From a bacterium TMED221 (GTDB taxonomy: Bacteria; Actinomycetota; Acidimicrobiia; Actinomarinales; Actinomarinaceae), in contig NHJS02000015.1 in the NCBI GenBank assembly GCA_002169115.2, forward strand, positions 9,301 through 19,696: DNA of 10,396 bases. Reading direction: 5' to 3'. The position numbers were made by a program, and so were the translations under genes. The notes beneath the pieces were generated by a model. That model did no database searches, was not told the DNA's origin, and saw only the letters and a list, made by a program, of their open reading frames with translations. The first letter of the stretch is position 1. Each line of letters opens with the position of its first letter. Shown one piece after another: positions 1 through 5,653 of the stretch.

Positions 1-653
1 TCATCATATGCATCTGGTATTATTTCTAATATTTTGCTTTTGTAGTCTATAAAATATTTATTTAGGAGAATAAAGTAATCTTTTCTTTTATTATGAATTT
101 CATCGCCATATTTTATAAAAAGATTGTCCCAATAATCTAGATTATCTATCTCTCTTTTTTTTAATATATTGTTTCTTTGTTTAAGAGCCTTGTTGAAGTT
201 TTTATAGAGATCCAAGTAACTGTGTTCCACGTGAAACGTTCCCCAATCAAGCAGAGACCTTCTAGATTCAGATGGTCCAGTGATAATATTCTCAACCCCA
301 AAATTTAAAGCTAGAACAGGAAAGGAGGTCAATAGTTGTTTAGCCGAAGCACGACTATCATTAATTTTGACGATATTAGACCCTTTTAACTTCTTTTCGA
401 TGCTTATACTGATATTTTCATGTATTTTAGTAACATTTAGAAGAAGTTGTGTAGATTGACGGCCTGTTTGAACAAGAGAAGAAGAAGCAACGCTCTTAAA
501 GCTTTTCAATGATGAAGAAAAATATATACCTTCTAGGAGAGATGTTTTGCCATCATTGTTTTTGCCTAAGATAATATTAATGTTTTGGTGGGGTGTTAAT
601 GAAATTAAATCTAGAGCACGAAGATTGACTGCTGTGAGGTGACTAATAAACAA
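1..653 (-). CDS. recF: RecF, DNA replication and repair ATPase (N-terminal 217 codons; runs off the left edge)
   Basis: RecF is an SMC-like ATPase that binds gapped DNA and helps RecO and RecR load RecA. The reading frame translates from a TTG at 651-653 to the window edge without a stop. It shows an N-terminal P-loop, G30-KNND-GKT37, followed by SLLE, and the family stretch LLDWGTFHVEHSYLDLY (about residues 134-150) followed by LKQRN. The C-terminal third, with the ABC signature and Walker B, lies outside the window. The TTG start is chosen because it aligns with the usual RecF N-terminus (FISHLTAVNLRAL resembles the family's short first strand). It also begins one base after the dnaN stop, with a weak GAGAG about 6 nt upstream, so coupling to dnaN is likely. 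The P-loop has N-D where most RecF proteins have N-G-[SA], but it still fits GxxxxGK[ST]. Identification is secure; the start is an inference. Confidence 0.95.
   Translation of the reverse strand, partial: MFISHLTAVNLRALDLISLTPHQNINIILGKNNDGKTSLLEGIYFSSSLKSFKSVASSSLVQTGRQSTQLLLNVTKIHENISISIEKKLKGSNIVKINDSRASAKQLLTSFPVLALNFGVENIITGPSESRRSLLDWGTFHVEHSYLDLYKNFNKALKQRNNILKKREIDNLDYWDNLFIKYGDEIHNKRKDYFILLNKYFIDYKSKILEIIPDAYD
223..238. promoter_or_regulatory. parS: parS centromere-like site (ParB binding site) inside recF
   Basis: The plus strand reads TGTTCCACGTGAAACG. It matches the bacterial chromosomal parS consensus TGTTNCACGTGAAACA at every position except the last. The two halves are an imperfect palindrome centred on CACGTG. 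On the coding strand the site runs through codons for RecF residues T139 to H144 (T-F-H-V-E-H). ParB binds such sites and, with ParA, moves the origin regions apart. parA and the start of parB are in this window about 9-10 kb away, so the cognate proteins are local. I found no second copy in the window. Confidence 0.88.
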
Positions 654-654
654 A

Positions 655-1767
655 TTAGACTCTCATAGGCATAATAATGTATTTATTAAGTGCGTTATTA
701 TCATTAGAAGAAATCAAACAACCAGAATCAGAGTTGTTAAGTTGGAGAACTATGTTTTCTGAAGATATAACATCAATAACTTCAATAAGATATGTTAAGT
801 TAAAACCGATATCTAGATTTTCTCCAGAGTAAATACATGAAATGCTGTCTTCACCTTCTTCTTGTGAAGGGTTGTTGGTCGAGAGTTTGGTTTCAGAAGA
901 AGACAATGAAAGCTTAACCCCTTTGAATTGCTCATTGGAAAGTATAGACATTCTTTGCAGTGCTGATTTAAGTTCCTTTTTGTCGACGTCTAGTTTGTGT
1001 GGTAGTGACTCAGGGAATACTTTATTATAGTCAGGATAGTTTCCCTCAATAAGTTTACTCTTAACAAAATAATCATCAACGCTAAAGTAAAAATGGTTTG
1101 ATTTGATGTTAAAATTAACTAATTTCTCTTTACAGTCTTTAAAATCGCTTAAAATTCGTTTAATTTCAATTATGCATTTCCTTGGTATAATACAATCGAC
1201 TGGTTCATTGAGAGAATTAGTTTGATTGCATGCTGACATAGATAAGCGATGGCCATCTGTAGCAACCACAGTAATCTTCTCAGCCCCAACCTCAAAGAAC
1301 ATACCGTTTAAAAAGTGCCTGGCATCTTGAACAGCCATAGAAAATGATGTTTGATTTATTAAATTATCTAAGTTGTGCGCAGATACTTCATAGCAATAAT
1401 CCACGTCTTCTTTATCATATGGAAAATCAGACCCCGGTAAAGATGCAAGGACAAATCTGCTTTTACCAGATTTTATAGTAGCTTTGTCATCACCAAGCTC
1501 GATTGTTACAGCTCCGTCTCCCGGCAAAGATCTCAGTATGTCGAGGAGCTTTTTACCTGGCAAAGTCGTGTTAAGGTCTTCATCTGTTTGGTGGTTCACC
1601 AGCGTTGAAATTTCTACCTCCAAATCACTACCCACAATTAGCAATTTCCCATTAGCCGCACGGAAAAGAATATTTCCAAGTATCGGCATTGTTTGTTTTT
1701 TTTCAGCTACACCTACTAAATTTTTCAGCGGTTCTATTAACTTTTCCTTTTCTATTTTAATAATCAT
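655..1767 (-). CDS. dnaN: DNA polymerase III beta subunit (sliding clamp)
   Basis: DnaN forms a dimeric ring around DNA that tethers DNA polymerase III and other clamp-binding proteins. The 370-residue product is close to the 366 residues of E. coli DnaN and spans all three clamp domains. It starts MIIKIEKEKLIEPLKNLVGVAEKKQTM and carries the usual P-I-L-x-N-I-L segment and SDLEVEI. A central ATDGHRLS motif is present, and it ends with the family-typical YIIMPMRV. The gene lies 171 bp downstream of dnaA on the same strand, and the recF start follows its stop after one base, so dnaA-dnaN-recF is the expected order. There is no Shine-Dalgarno sequence before the ATG. Instead a perfect TATAAT hexamer ends 7 nt upstream of it. 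No truncation or frameshift is seen. Confidence 0.98.
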   Translation of the reverse strand: MIIKIEKEKLIEPLKNLVGVAEKKQTMPILGNILFRAANGKLLIVGSDLEVEISTLVNHQTDEDLNTTLPGKKLLDILRSLPGDGAVTIELGDDKATIKSGKSRFVLASLPGSDFPYDKEDVDYCYEVSAHNLDNLINQTSFSMAVQDARHFLNGMFFEVGAEKITVVATDGHRLSMSACNQTNSLNEPVDCIIPRKCIIEIKRILSDFKDCKEKLVNFNIKSNHFYFSVDDYFVKSKLIEGNYPDYNKVFPESLPHKLDVDKKELKSALQRMSILSNEQFKGVKLSLSSSETKLSTNNPSQEEGEDSISCIYSGENLDIGFNLTYLIEVIDVISSENIVLQLNNSDSGCLISSNDNNALNKYIIMPMRV

Positions 1768-1961
1768 ATTTGAAATTATATATTATTTTTATTATTAAGT
1801 TTTATAAATTTCAGTTTACAGTAATACGACAGCTATATTCCTTGTGCTTTTAGTGTTAGCTTGCTAGTTTTTTAGGCTTCATTTGGGCTTTATTTCCTGT
1901 TGATAACTTTTCCGTTATTTTTTTCAACAACTTATTAACTAGTTGTTAAGAATGTGCAGAA
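1768..1961. other. dnaA-dnaN spacer and dnaA 3' end: candidate oriC
   Basis: The spacer carries no gene. It has an almost pure A/T block next to dnaN (about 1768-1812) that could act as an unwinding element. Near dnaA there are three 9-mers, each one mismatch from the DnaA box TTWTNCACA. TTATCAACA is on the minus strand at 1898-1906, TTTTCAACA on the plus strand at 1921-1929, and TTCTGCACA on the minus strand at 1953-1961, just inside the dnaA end. None is a perfect box. The location between dnaA and dnaN is a known oriC position. The 90-bp dnaA-rpmH spacer, the other usual position, shows no box-like 9-mers. This is an inference from weak sites; oriC could lie elsewhere. Confidence 0.4.
1775..1780 (-). 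promoter_or_regulatory. Putative -10 element for a leaderless dnaN transcript
   Basis: On the minus strand the hexamer is TATAAT, followed by TTCAAAT and then the dnaN ATG. A transcription start 6-8 nt after the hexamer would fall on the start codon. No convincing -35 hexamer sits 16-18 bp upstream. The region is very A/T-rich, so a chance TATAAT is quite possible; the call rests on the spacing and on the lack of a Shine-Dalgarno sequence. Confidence 0.35.
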
Positions 1962-3243
1962 TATTTTGATAGTCTTTAGATATGTTTGATGAGCTCGTTT
2001 TTAAAGCAGCAATTTTTTTACATGCATGCAGAACAGTAGTATGGTCTCTTCCGCCAAACGCATCACCTATACTTGGAAGACTATGGCTTGTGAGATCTTT
2101 TGCCATCGCCATCGCCACATGCCTCGGTAGAGTTATCTTTCTGTCTCTTTTAGATGACAGAATATCACTCACCCTAATTTTATAATATTCAGCAACAACC
2201 TTCTGTATTTGTTCTATCGTCATCAATCTTTCTTGTAGAGATATAAGGTCTCTTAGTGTCTCTTTAACAAACTCTAAAGTTATAGGCTCCCTTTTAAAGT
2301 GTGCTGTTGCCAGGACTCTCCTTAAACTGCCCTCTAATTCTCTAACATTTGAATAGACATTTTTTGCTAGGAAATACGCTACATCATCGGGTATTTCTTC
2401 TCCTGTCATTTCGGCTTTACTGTGCAAGATCGCCATTCTTGTCTCTAAATCCGGCGGATCAATAGTAACATTCATTCCCCAAACAAGCCTTGATTTTATT
2501 CTCTCTTCTAATCCGGCAATCTCTTTGGGATATTTATCTGATGTTAGCACTACCTGTTTTTTATATTCGAACAAAGTGTTAAATGTATGAAAAAATTCTT
2601 CTTGTGACTTCTCTTTGTTAGCAAAAAACTGTATATCGTCTAGCAGAAGAGCATCTACAGAACGATATAATGTTTTAAATTCTTCTAGTTTGTTTTGTCT
2701 TATTGCAGTAACCATGTTTTGCACAAACTTTTCTGAATGAAGGTATACAACTCTCTTCGAACTATCATTATTAATAATTTCATTTCCTATTGAATGTAAT
2801 AAGTGAGTCTTGCCCAACCCAACACCACCATATATATACAGCGGATTATACTGCCCAAGATTACTTACGACAGAGACACATGCCGCCTTAGCCAATTGAT
2901 TTGACTTGCCTTCAACAAAATTACTAAAATTTAATTCTTTGTTTAGCGTTGTCTTTATGGGTTTTTGTTCATTTTTAATAATTGCGGCTGTCCGTTTAAC
3001 ATCTGGCAGGCTAAGATTAATTTCGCATACTTTATCATCGCTTTGGTTAATTACGGTTTCTTTTATTATTTGAAGATAGTCAGTTTCAACCATATCTTTT
3101 ATAAATTTATTAGGAGCAACAATAGACAGGGTGCTGTTGTCTAAGCTTACTTCTAAAGGATGCAGCCATGTCTTCATTTGTTTGTCTGAGAGACGGTCGC
3201 CTATATCCTTTAGGCATTTATCCCAAAGAGTTGTAATGTTCAT
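1939..3243 (-). CDS. dnaA: Chromosomal replication initiator protein DnaA
   Basis: DnaA is an AAA+ ATPase that binds DnaA boxes at oriC and opens the duplex. All domains are visible in the 434 residues. Domain I spans about 1-75, followed by a short linker. Domain III has the Walker A motif GGVGLGKT (139-146), the Walker B motif ALLLDD (198-203) and an IKSRLVWG segment (about 249-256) that includes the expected arginine finger. Domain IV carries the DnaA signature around 387-407 (SLPSIGDAFGGRDHTTVLH), which binds DnaA boxes. The protein is somewhat shorter than the 467-residue E. coli DnaA, mostly through a short domain II. The ATG is preceded by AGGA at 3252-3255 (minus strand) with 8 nt spacing, the clearest Shine-Dalgarno sequence in the window. 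The gene is divergent from rpmH and stops with TAG. Confidence 0.99.
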   Translation of the reverse strand: MNITTLWDKCLKDIGDRLSDKQMKTWLHPLEVSLDNSTLSIVAPNKFIKDMVETDYLQIIKETVINQSDDKVCEINLSLPDVKRTAAIIKNEQKPIKTTLNKELNFSNFVEGKSNQLAKAACVSVVSNLGQYNPLYIYGGVGLGKTHLLHSIGNEIINNDSSKRVVYLHSEKFVQNMVTAIRQNKLEEFKTLYRSVDALLLDDIQFFANKEKSQEEFFHTFNTLFEYKKQVVLTSDKYPKEIAGLEERIKSRLVWGMNVTIDPPDLETRMAILHSKAEMTGEEIPDDVAYFLAKNVYSNVRELEGSLRRVLATAHFKREPITLEFVKETLRDLISLQERLMTIEQIQKVVAEYYKIRVSDILSSKRDRKITLPRHVAMAMAKDLTSHSLPSIGDAFGGRDHTTVLHACKKIAALKTSSSNISKDYQNILHILNN

Positions 3244-3251
3244 AGTTTTAT

Positions 3252-3292
3252 TCCTGAATGTCTAGCATCTCATAAAAAAAAGTAAAATTATA
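3252..3292 (-). promoter_or_regulatory. dnaA upstream signals: -10-like hexamer and Shine-Dalgarno
   Basis: Reading the minus strand towards dnaA, TATAAT occurs at 3292-3287 and AGGA at 3255-3252, 8 nt before the ATG. A start just after TATAAT would give a leader of roughly 35-40 nt. No good -35 hexamer is found at normal spacing, so the Shine-Dalgarno part is solid and the promoter part weak. The region overlaps the divergent rpmH promoter. Confidence 0.4.
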
Positions 3293-3294
3293 TA

Positions 3295-3326
3295 TTGACA
3301 AAGAATTATATAATTAGCAGTATACT
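3295..3326 (+). promoter_or_regulatory. Putative rpmH operon promoter
   Basis: A perfect -35 hexamer TTGACA lies at 3295-3300 and a -10-like TATACT at 3321-3326. The spacer is 20 bp, longer than the usual 16-18. TATACT ends 7 nt before the rpmH ATG, so the expected transcription start falls on or next to the start codon. No Shine-Dalgarno sequence is present. A second TATAAT at 3309-3314 is too close to TTGACA to pair with it. Confidence 0.5.
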
Positions 3327-3333
3327 AATCATT

Positions 3334-3468
3334 ATGAAAAGAACATTTCAACCAAGCAATTTGAAACGTAAACGCAAACATGGTTTCAGGTCTAGAATGA
3401 GCACTGTTGCTGGTAGAGCTGTTTTAAGCTCTAGAAGAGCTAAAGGCAGAGCGGTTCTTTGCCCGTAA
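3334..3468 (+). CDS. rpmH: 50S ribosomal protein L34
   Basis: L34 is a small basic protein of the large ribosomal subunit. The 44-residue product begins [19 protein letters not shown] and continues [13 protein letters not shown], then [11 protein letters not shown]. It matches the E. coli L34 pattern (46 residues) along its whole length, and only the last few residues differ. It is first in the plus-strand gene run and divergent from dnaA, the standard place for rpmH. The start has no Shine-Dalgarno sequence and lies 7 nt after a -10-like hexamer. The stop is TAA at 3466-3468, and rnpA follows after 21 bases. Confidence 0.98.
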   Translation: MKRTFQPSNLKRKRKHGFRSRMSTVAGRAVLSSRRAKGRAVLCP

Positions 3469-3486
3469 TATTCTACCGTTCGCTCT
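3414..3486 (+). other. Mutually exclusive hairpins across the rpmH-rnpA junction
   Basis: TAGAGCT at 3414-3420 is perfectly complementary to AGCTCTA at 3427-3433. AGCTCT at 3427-3432 can instead pair with AGAGCT at 3436-3441, so the two stems exclude each other. A further AGAGCG (3448-3453) can pair with CGCTCT (3481-3486), just before the rnpA GTG at 3490. None is followed by a T-run, so they are not terminators. They could affect rnpA translation or RNA processing, or be a by-product of repeated Ser/Arg/Ala codons in rpmH. Confidence 0.25.
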
Positions 3487-3489
3487 ACT

Positions 3490-3822
3490 GTGTTCTACAA
3501 AATCAACTCATCTACAAAAGAAAATTTTAGAAACAGACCATTATATAGATCTATGATCTATAGGCTATACTCTGTGCCCAATAATCTTGCTTCAGCTAGG
3601 CTTGGAATTCAAATTACTAAAAAAGCCGTCCATCTAGCAGTTATTAGAAATCAAATAAGACGGAAGATTAAAGCAAACTTTGCGCTGATCTGCGATTTAT
3701 TACCGAAGCATGATTACCTTGTCGTTATTTCTTCAAAAATAACTTCTGATAAACATCAAATAAGTGATATTCTTATGCAAGAATGGAAAAAATCAACAGA
3801 ATCATTATTGAAATCCCAGTAA
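3490..3822 (+). CDS. rnpA: Ribonuclease P protein component
   Basis: RnpA is the basic protein that binds the RNase P RNA and helps mature tRNA 5' ends. The 110-residue product carries the family signature around residues 50-61 (A-V-I-R-N-Q-I-R-R-K-I-K). An upstream RLGIQITKK segment fits the central strand. The early FYKINSSTKENF matches the usual short N-terminal element ending in a conserved Phe. The start is GTG: the frame is closed by a TAA at 3466 and offers no other start codon. It is slightly shorter than E. coli RnpA (119). No Shine-Dalgarno sequence is seen, so coupling to rpmH is plausible. The last 40 bases overlap yidD in another frame, a common arrangement. Confidence 0.95.
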   Translation: MFYKINSSTKENFRNRPLYRSMIYRLYSVPNNLASARLGIQITKKAVHLAVIRNQIRRKIKANFALICDLLPKHDYLVVISSKITSDKHQISDILMQEWKKSTESLLKSQ

Positions 3823-4031
3823 CACTAATTAGAATCTATCAGTTTTTAGTGTCGCCAATACTTGGACAGAATTGTAGATTTACTCCAACATGTTCACAAT
3901 ATTCAATTGAGTCGTTGAGACAGCATGGAATTGTTCATGGCCTATATCTATCTATTAGAAGAATTATAAGCTGTCGCCCGGGTGGAAGACACGGCTTTGA
4001 CCCTGTCCCAAAGGATGGTTCTAAAAAATGA
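3783..4031 (+). CDS. yidD: YidD, membrane protein insertion efficiency factor
   Basis: YidD is a small protein peripheral to the inner membrane that assists YidC-dependent insertion. The 82-residue product has the family core LIRIYQFLVSPILG followed by NCRFTPTCSQYSIE, with cysteines at residues 31 and 37. It continues with HG...G...SIRRI, a further cysteine, and the HGFDPVPK end. E. coli YidD has 85 residues. The start overlaps the rnpA end by 40 bases, and the stop overlaps the yidC ATG as ATGA, so the three genes are translationally linked. No Shine-Dalgarno sequence is obvious within the rnpA overlap. Intact and unremarkable. Confidence 0.96.
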   Translation: MEKINRIIIEIPVTLIRIYQFLVSPILGQNCRFTPTCSQYSIESLRQHGIVHGLYLSIRRIISCRPGGRHGFDPVPKDGSKK

Positions 4032-4531
4032 ACAATAGATTATTTTTATACAGCGGCCTGTTTCTTGTATTAATCTTATTATACGATGCCTGGCATAATA
4101 AGAACCAACCAAAAACAGTAGCCCAAAACAATATTCCTGAGACAAACAGAGATTACAAGGATGATAACAAACCTCTCTTATCTCAGCCGGATACTGACTC
4201 ATTGGGAGATGATGAGGTTCCAAGTAGAACTATAGTCAAGTCGTCTGACAGCATAACGGTACTGACTGATACGTTAGAAGTTATCATAAGTTTATTAGAT
4301 GGGTCGATTGTTTCGGCCAAACTTTTAAAATACCCAGAAGTTTTTGGATCTCAAGACAGAAAAGTTCAGTTGCTAAACAATGATTCTGAACACTATATTG
4401 CGAAAGCAGGACTACAAAGCAAAAACTCAGATCAACCTAAAAACTATAGTTCGCCTTTAAAGAGCTATAATATTGGTGAGAGCAACACGCTAGAAGTTAC
4501 GTTAACAGGAGAATCAGAATCGTCAGTTTAA
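4028..4531 (+). CDS. yidC: YidC membrane insertase, N-terminal part, ended by an in-frame TAA
   Basis: YidC inserts and folds inner-membrane proteins, alone or with SecYEG. This 167-residue piece has the expected N-terminal anchor (residues about 4-21, LFLYSGLFLVLILLYDAW). A polar linker follows, then the first part of the periplasmic P1 domain (SDSITVLTDTLEVIISLLDGSIVSAKLLKYP). It stops at TAA (4529-4531) in mid-domain. The same frame then continues with IIKTYTFRKKSHLIDVS, the next P1 strand in family order, before any start codon. The two open stretches together give 540 sense codons, close to the 548 residues of E. coli YidC. The break is therefore one premature stop, not a gene boundary. 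It could be a sequencing or assembly error, a recent nonsense change, or true read-through or splitting. Replacing TAA by AAA would restore the gene. Confidence 0.9.
   Translation: MNNRLFLYSGLFLVLILLYDAWHNKNQPKTVAQNNIPETNRDYKDDNKPLLSQPDTDSLGDDEVPSRTIVKSSDSITVLTDTLEVIISLLDGSIVSAKLLKYPEVFGSQDRKVQLLNNDSEHYIAKAGLQSKNSDQPKNYSSPLKSYNIGESNTLEVTLTGESESSV
4529..4531 (+). other. In-frame premature stop (TAA) inside yidC
   Basis: The local codons are GTT TAA ATA ATA AAG. Upstream (VTLTGESESSV) and downstream (IIKTYTF) peptides are adjacent in the YidC family and lie in the same frame, so one substitution rather than an indel explains the break. TAA ends dnaN, rpmH, rnpA and mnmG here, so it is not reassigned genome-wide. 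Confidence 0.85.
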
Positions 4532-4576
4532 ATAATAAAGACATATACGTTTAGAAAGAAAAGCCATTTAATAGAT

Positions 4577-5653
4577 GTGTCTCAAAGAGTAAAAAACCTA
4601 TCGAATCAAGATGCAGCGTGGCGACAATATTATTCTTTAGAAAGAGGAGATGAACTAAATTCTAATGGAATGTTATATACATATACTGGAGCAGCCTTCT
4701 ATGATGAGGATGATAAATTTAGCAAGATAGCGTTTTCTGATATAGCAGAACAAAACTTTCTCAAGGTTACTCAAAATAGTTGGATAAGCATGATAGAACA
4801 CTATTTCTTTACTGCATGGTTACCAATAAATAACTCAAACGAAACACAGACTATTTATACTCGGCTGATTAATAATGGACAGACAAATAATTATTTAATT
4901 GGTTCTGTGGGAAACTATAAAGCTATTGAGCCTGGGTCCGAGACAACATTTAGGAGTCGCTTGTTTGTTGGGCCAAAAAACCAATCTGAAATAAGCGACC
5001 TCGCTCCAGGACTAGATTTAACGGTAGACTATGGGGTTCTTACATTCTTGGCTGCACCATTATTTTGGGTTCTAGATAAAATTTTTTACGTATTAGGTAA
5101 CTGGGGATGGTCAATTATTGCCTTAACTTTTTTAATTAAACTTATATTCTTTAGATTGTCTGAAACTAGCTATAAATCTATGGCTAAAATGAAAAAACTT
5201 ACACCGAGAATGACTGCGCTAAAAGAACGATATGGCGAAGATCGAAAAAAATTTAGTGAGGCATTGATGAAAATTTATAAAGAGGAGAAGGTCAACCCAC
5301 TTGGTGGCTGTCTACCTATCTTAATTCAGATACCTGTTTTTATTGCTCTCTACTGGGTCATTATTGAAAGCGTTGAAATGAGACACGCCCCTTTCGCCGG
5401 TTGGATCCTAGACCTGTCTAGTGCCGACCCTTTTTTCATATTACCTGTATTAATGGGCTTGTCTATGTATATTCAACAAAAATTAAATCCGCCACCAACA
5501 GACGCCATGCAACAAAAAATCTTTATGGCGCTGCCTTTTGTGTTTACATTTTTATTCGCGACTTTTCCATCAGGACTTGTTCTTTATTGGCTAACAAACA
5601 ATGTTCTGTCTATTGCTCAGCAATACGTTATTAACAAAAGAACGCTAGCATAA
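4577..5653 (+). CDS. yidC: YidC membrane insertase, C-terminal part with the insertase core
   Basis: This stretch holds the rest of the P1 domain and the conserved five-helix insertase. Recognisable segments are LTVDYGVLTFLAAPLFWVL (near 5019), NWGWSIIALTFLIKLIFF, SYKSMAKMKKLTPRM, KVNPLGGCLPILIQIPVFIALYW (near 5291) and the PSGLVLYWLTNN helix close to the end. The lysine in FLIKLIFF occupies the place of the groove arginine of E. coli YidC, a common gammaproteobacterial variant as I recall. The GTG at 4577 is only the first possible start after the TAA at 4529-4531. Family homology begins before it, at 4532, and there is no Shine-Dalgarno sequence. A separate product from here would lack the first transmembrane helix and half of P1, so independent expression is doubtful. 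The stop is immediately followed by the mnmE ATG. Confidence 0.88.
   Translation: MSQRVKNLSNQDAAWRQYYSLERGDELNSNGMLYTYTGAAFYDEDDKFSKIAFSDIAEQNFLKVTQNSWISMIEHYFFTAWLPINNSNETQTIYTRLINNGQTNNYLIGSVGNYKAIEPGSETTFRSRLFVGPKNQSEISDLAPGLDLTVDYGVLTFLAAPLFWVLDKIFYVLGNWGWSIIALTFLIKLIFFRLSETSYKSMAKMKKLTPRMTALKERYGEDRKKFSEALMKIYKEEKVNPLGGCLPILIQIPVFIALYWVIIESVEMRHAPFAGWILDLSSADPFFILPVLMGLSMYIQQKLNPPPTDAMQQKIFMALPFVFTFLFATFPSGLVLYWLTNNVLSIAQQYVINKRTLA

Noticed and set aside
1484..1798. 104-codon plus-strand open frame opposite dnaN
   Set aside because: Antisense shadow of dnaN with a Ser-rich composition and no recognisable domain; dnaN is unambiguous.
1926..1947. Inverted repeat AACAACT / AGTTGTT at the dnaA end as a rho-independent terminator
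   Set aside because: In the dnaA transcript the stem is followed by an A-run, not a U-run, and is weak and A/T-rich; dnaN follows on the same strand.
2717..2725. TTTTGCACA, a consensus-fitting DnaA box inside dnaA
   Set aside because: It is a single site deep in coding sequence with no cluster around it, and one such match in 10 kb of A/T-rich DNA is expected by chance.
3948..4223. 91-codon minus-strand open frame across the yidD-yidC junction
   Set aside because: Antisense to two recognised genes; the peptide matches no family I know.
4529..4531. Genome-wide reassignment of TAA to an amino acid
   Set aside because: TAA is the natural end of dnaN, rpmH, rnpA and mnmG at the expected protein lengths.
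4501..4560. Programmed frameshift in yidC at the TTTAAAT stretch
   Set aside because: The coding frame is the same before and after the TAA, so a single shift would take the ribosome out of frame; a substitution explains the break better.
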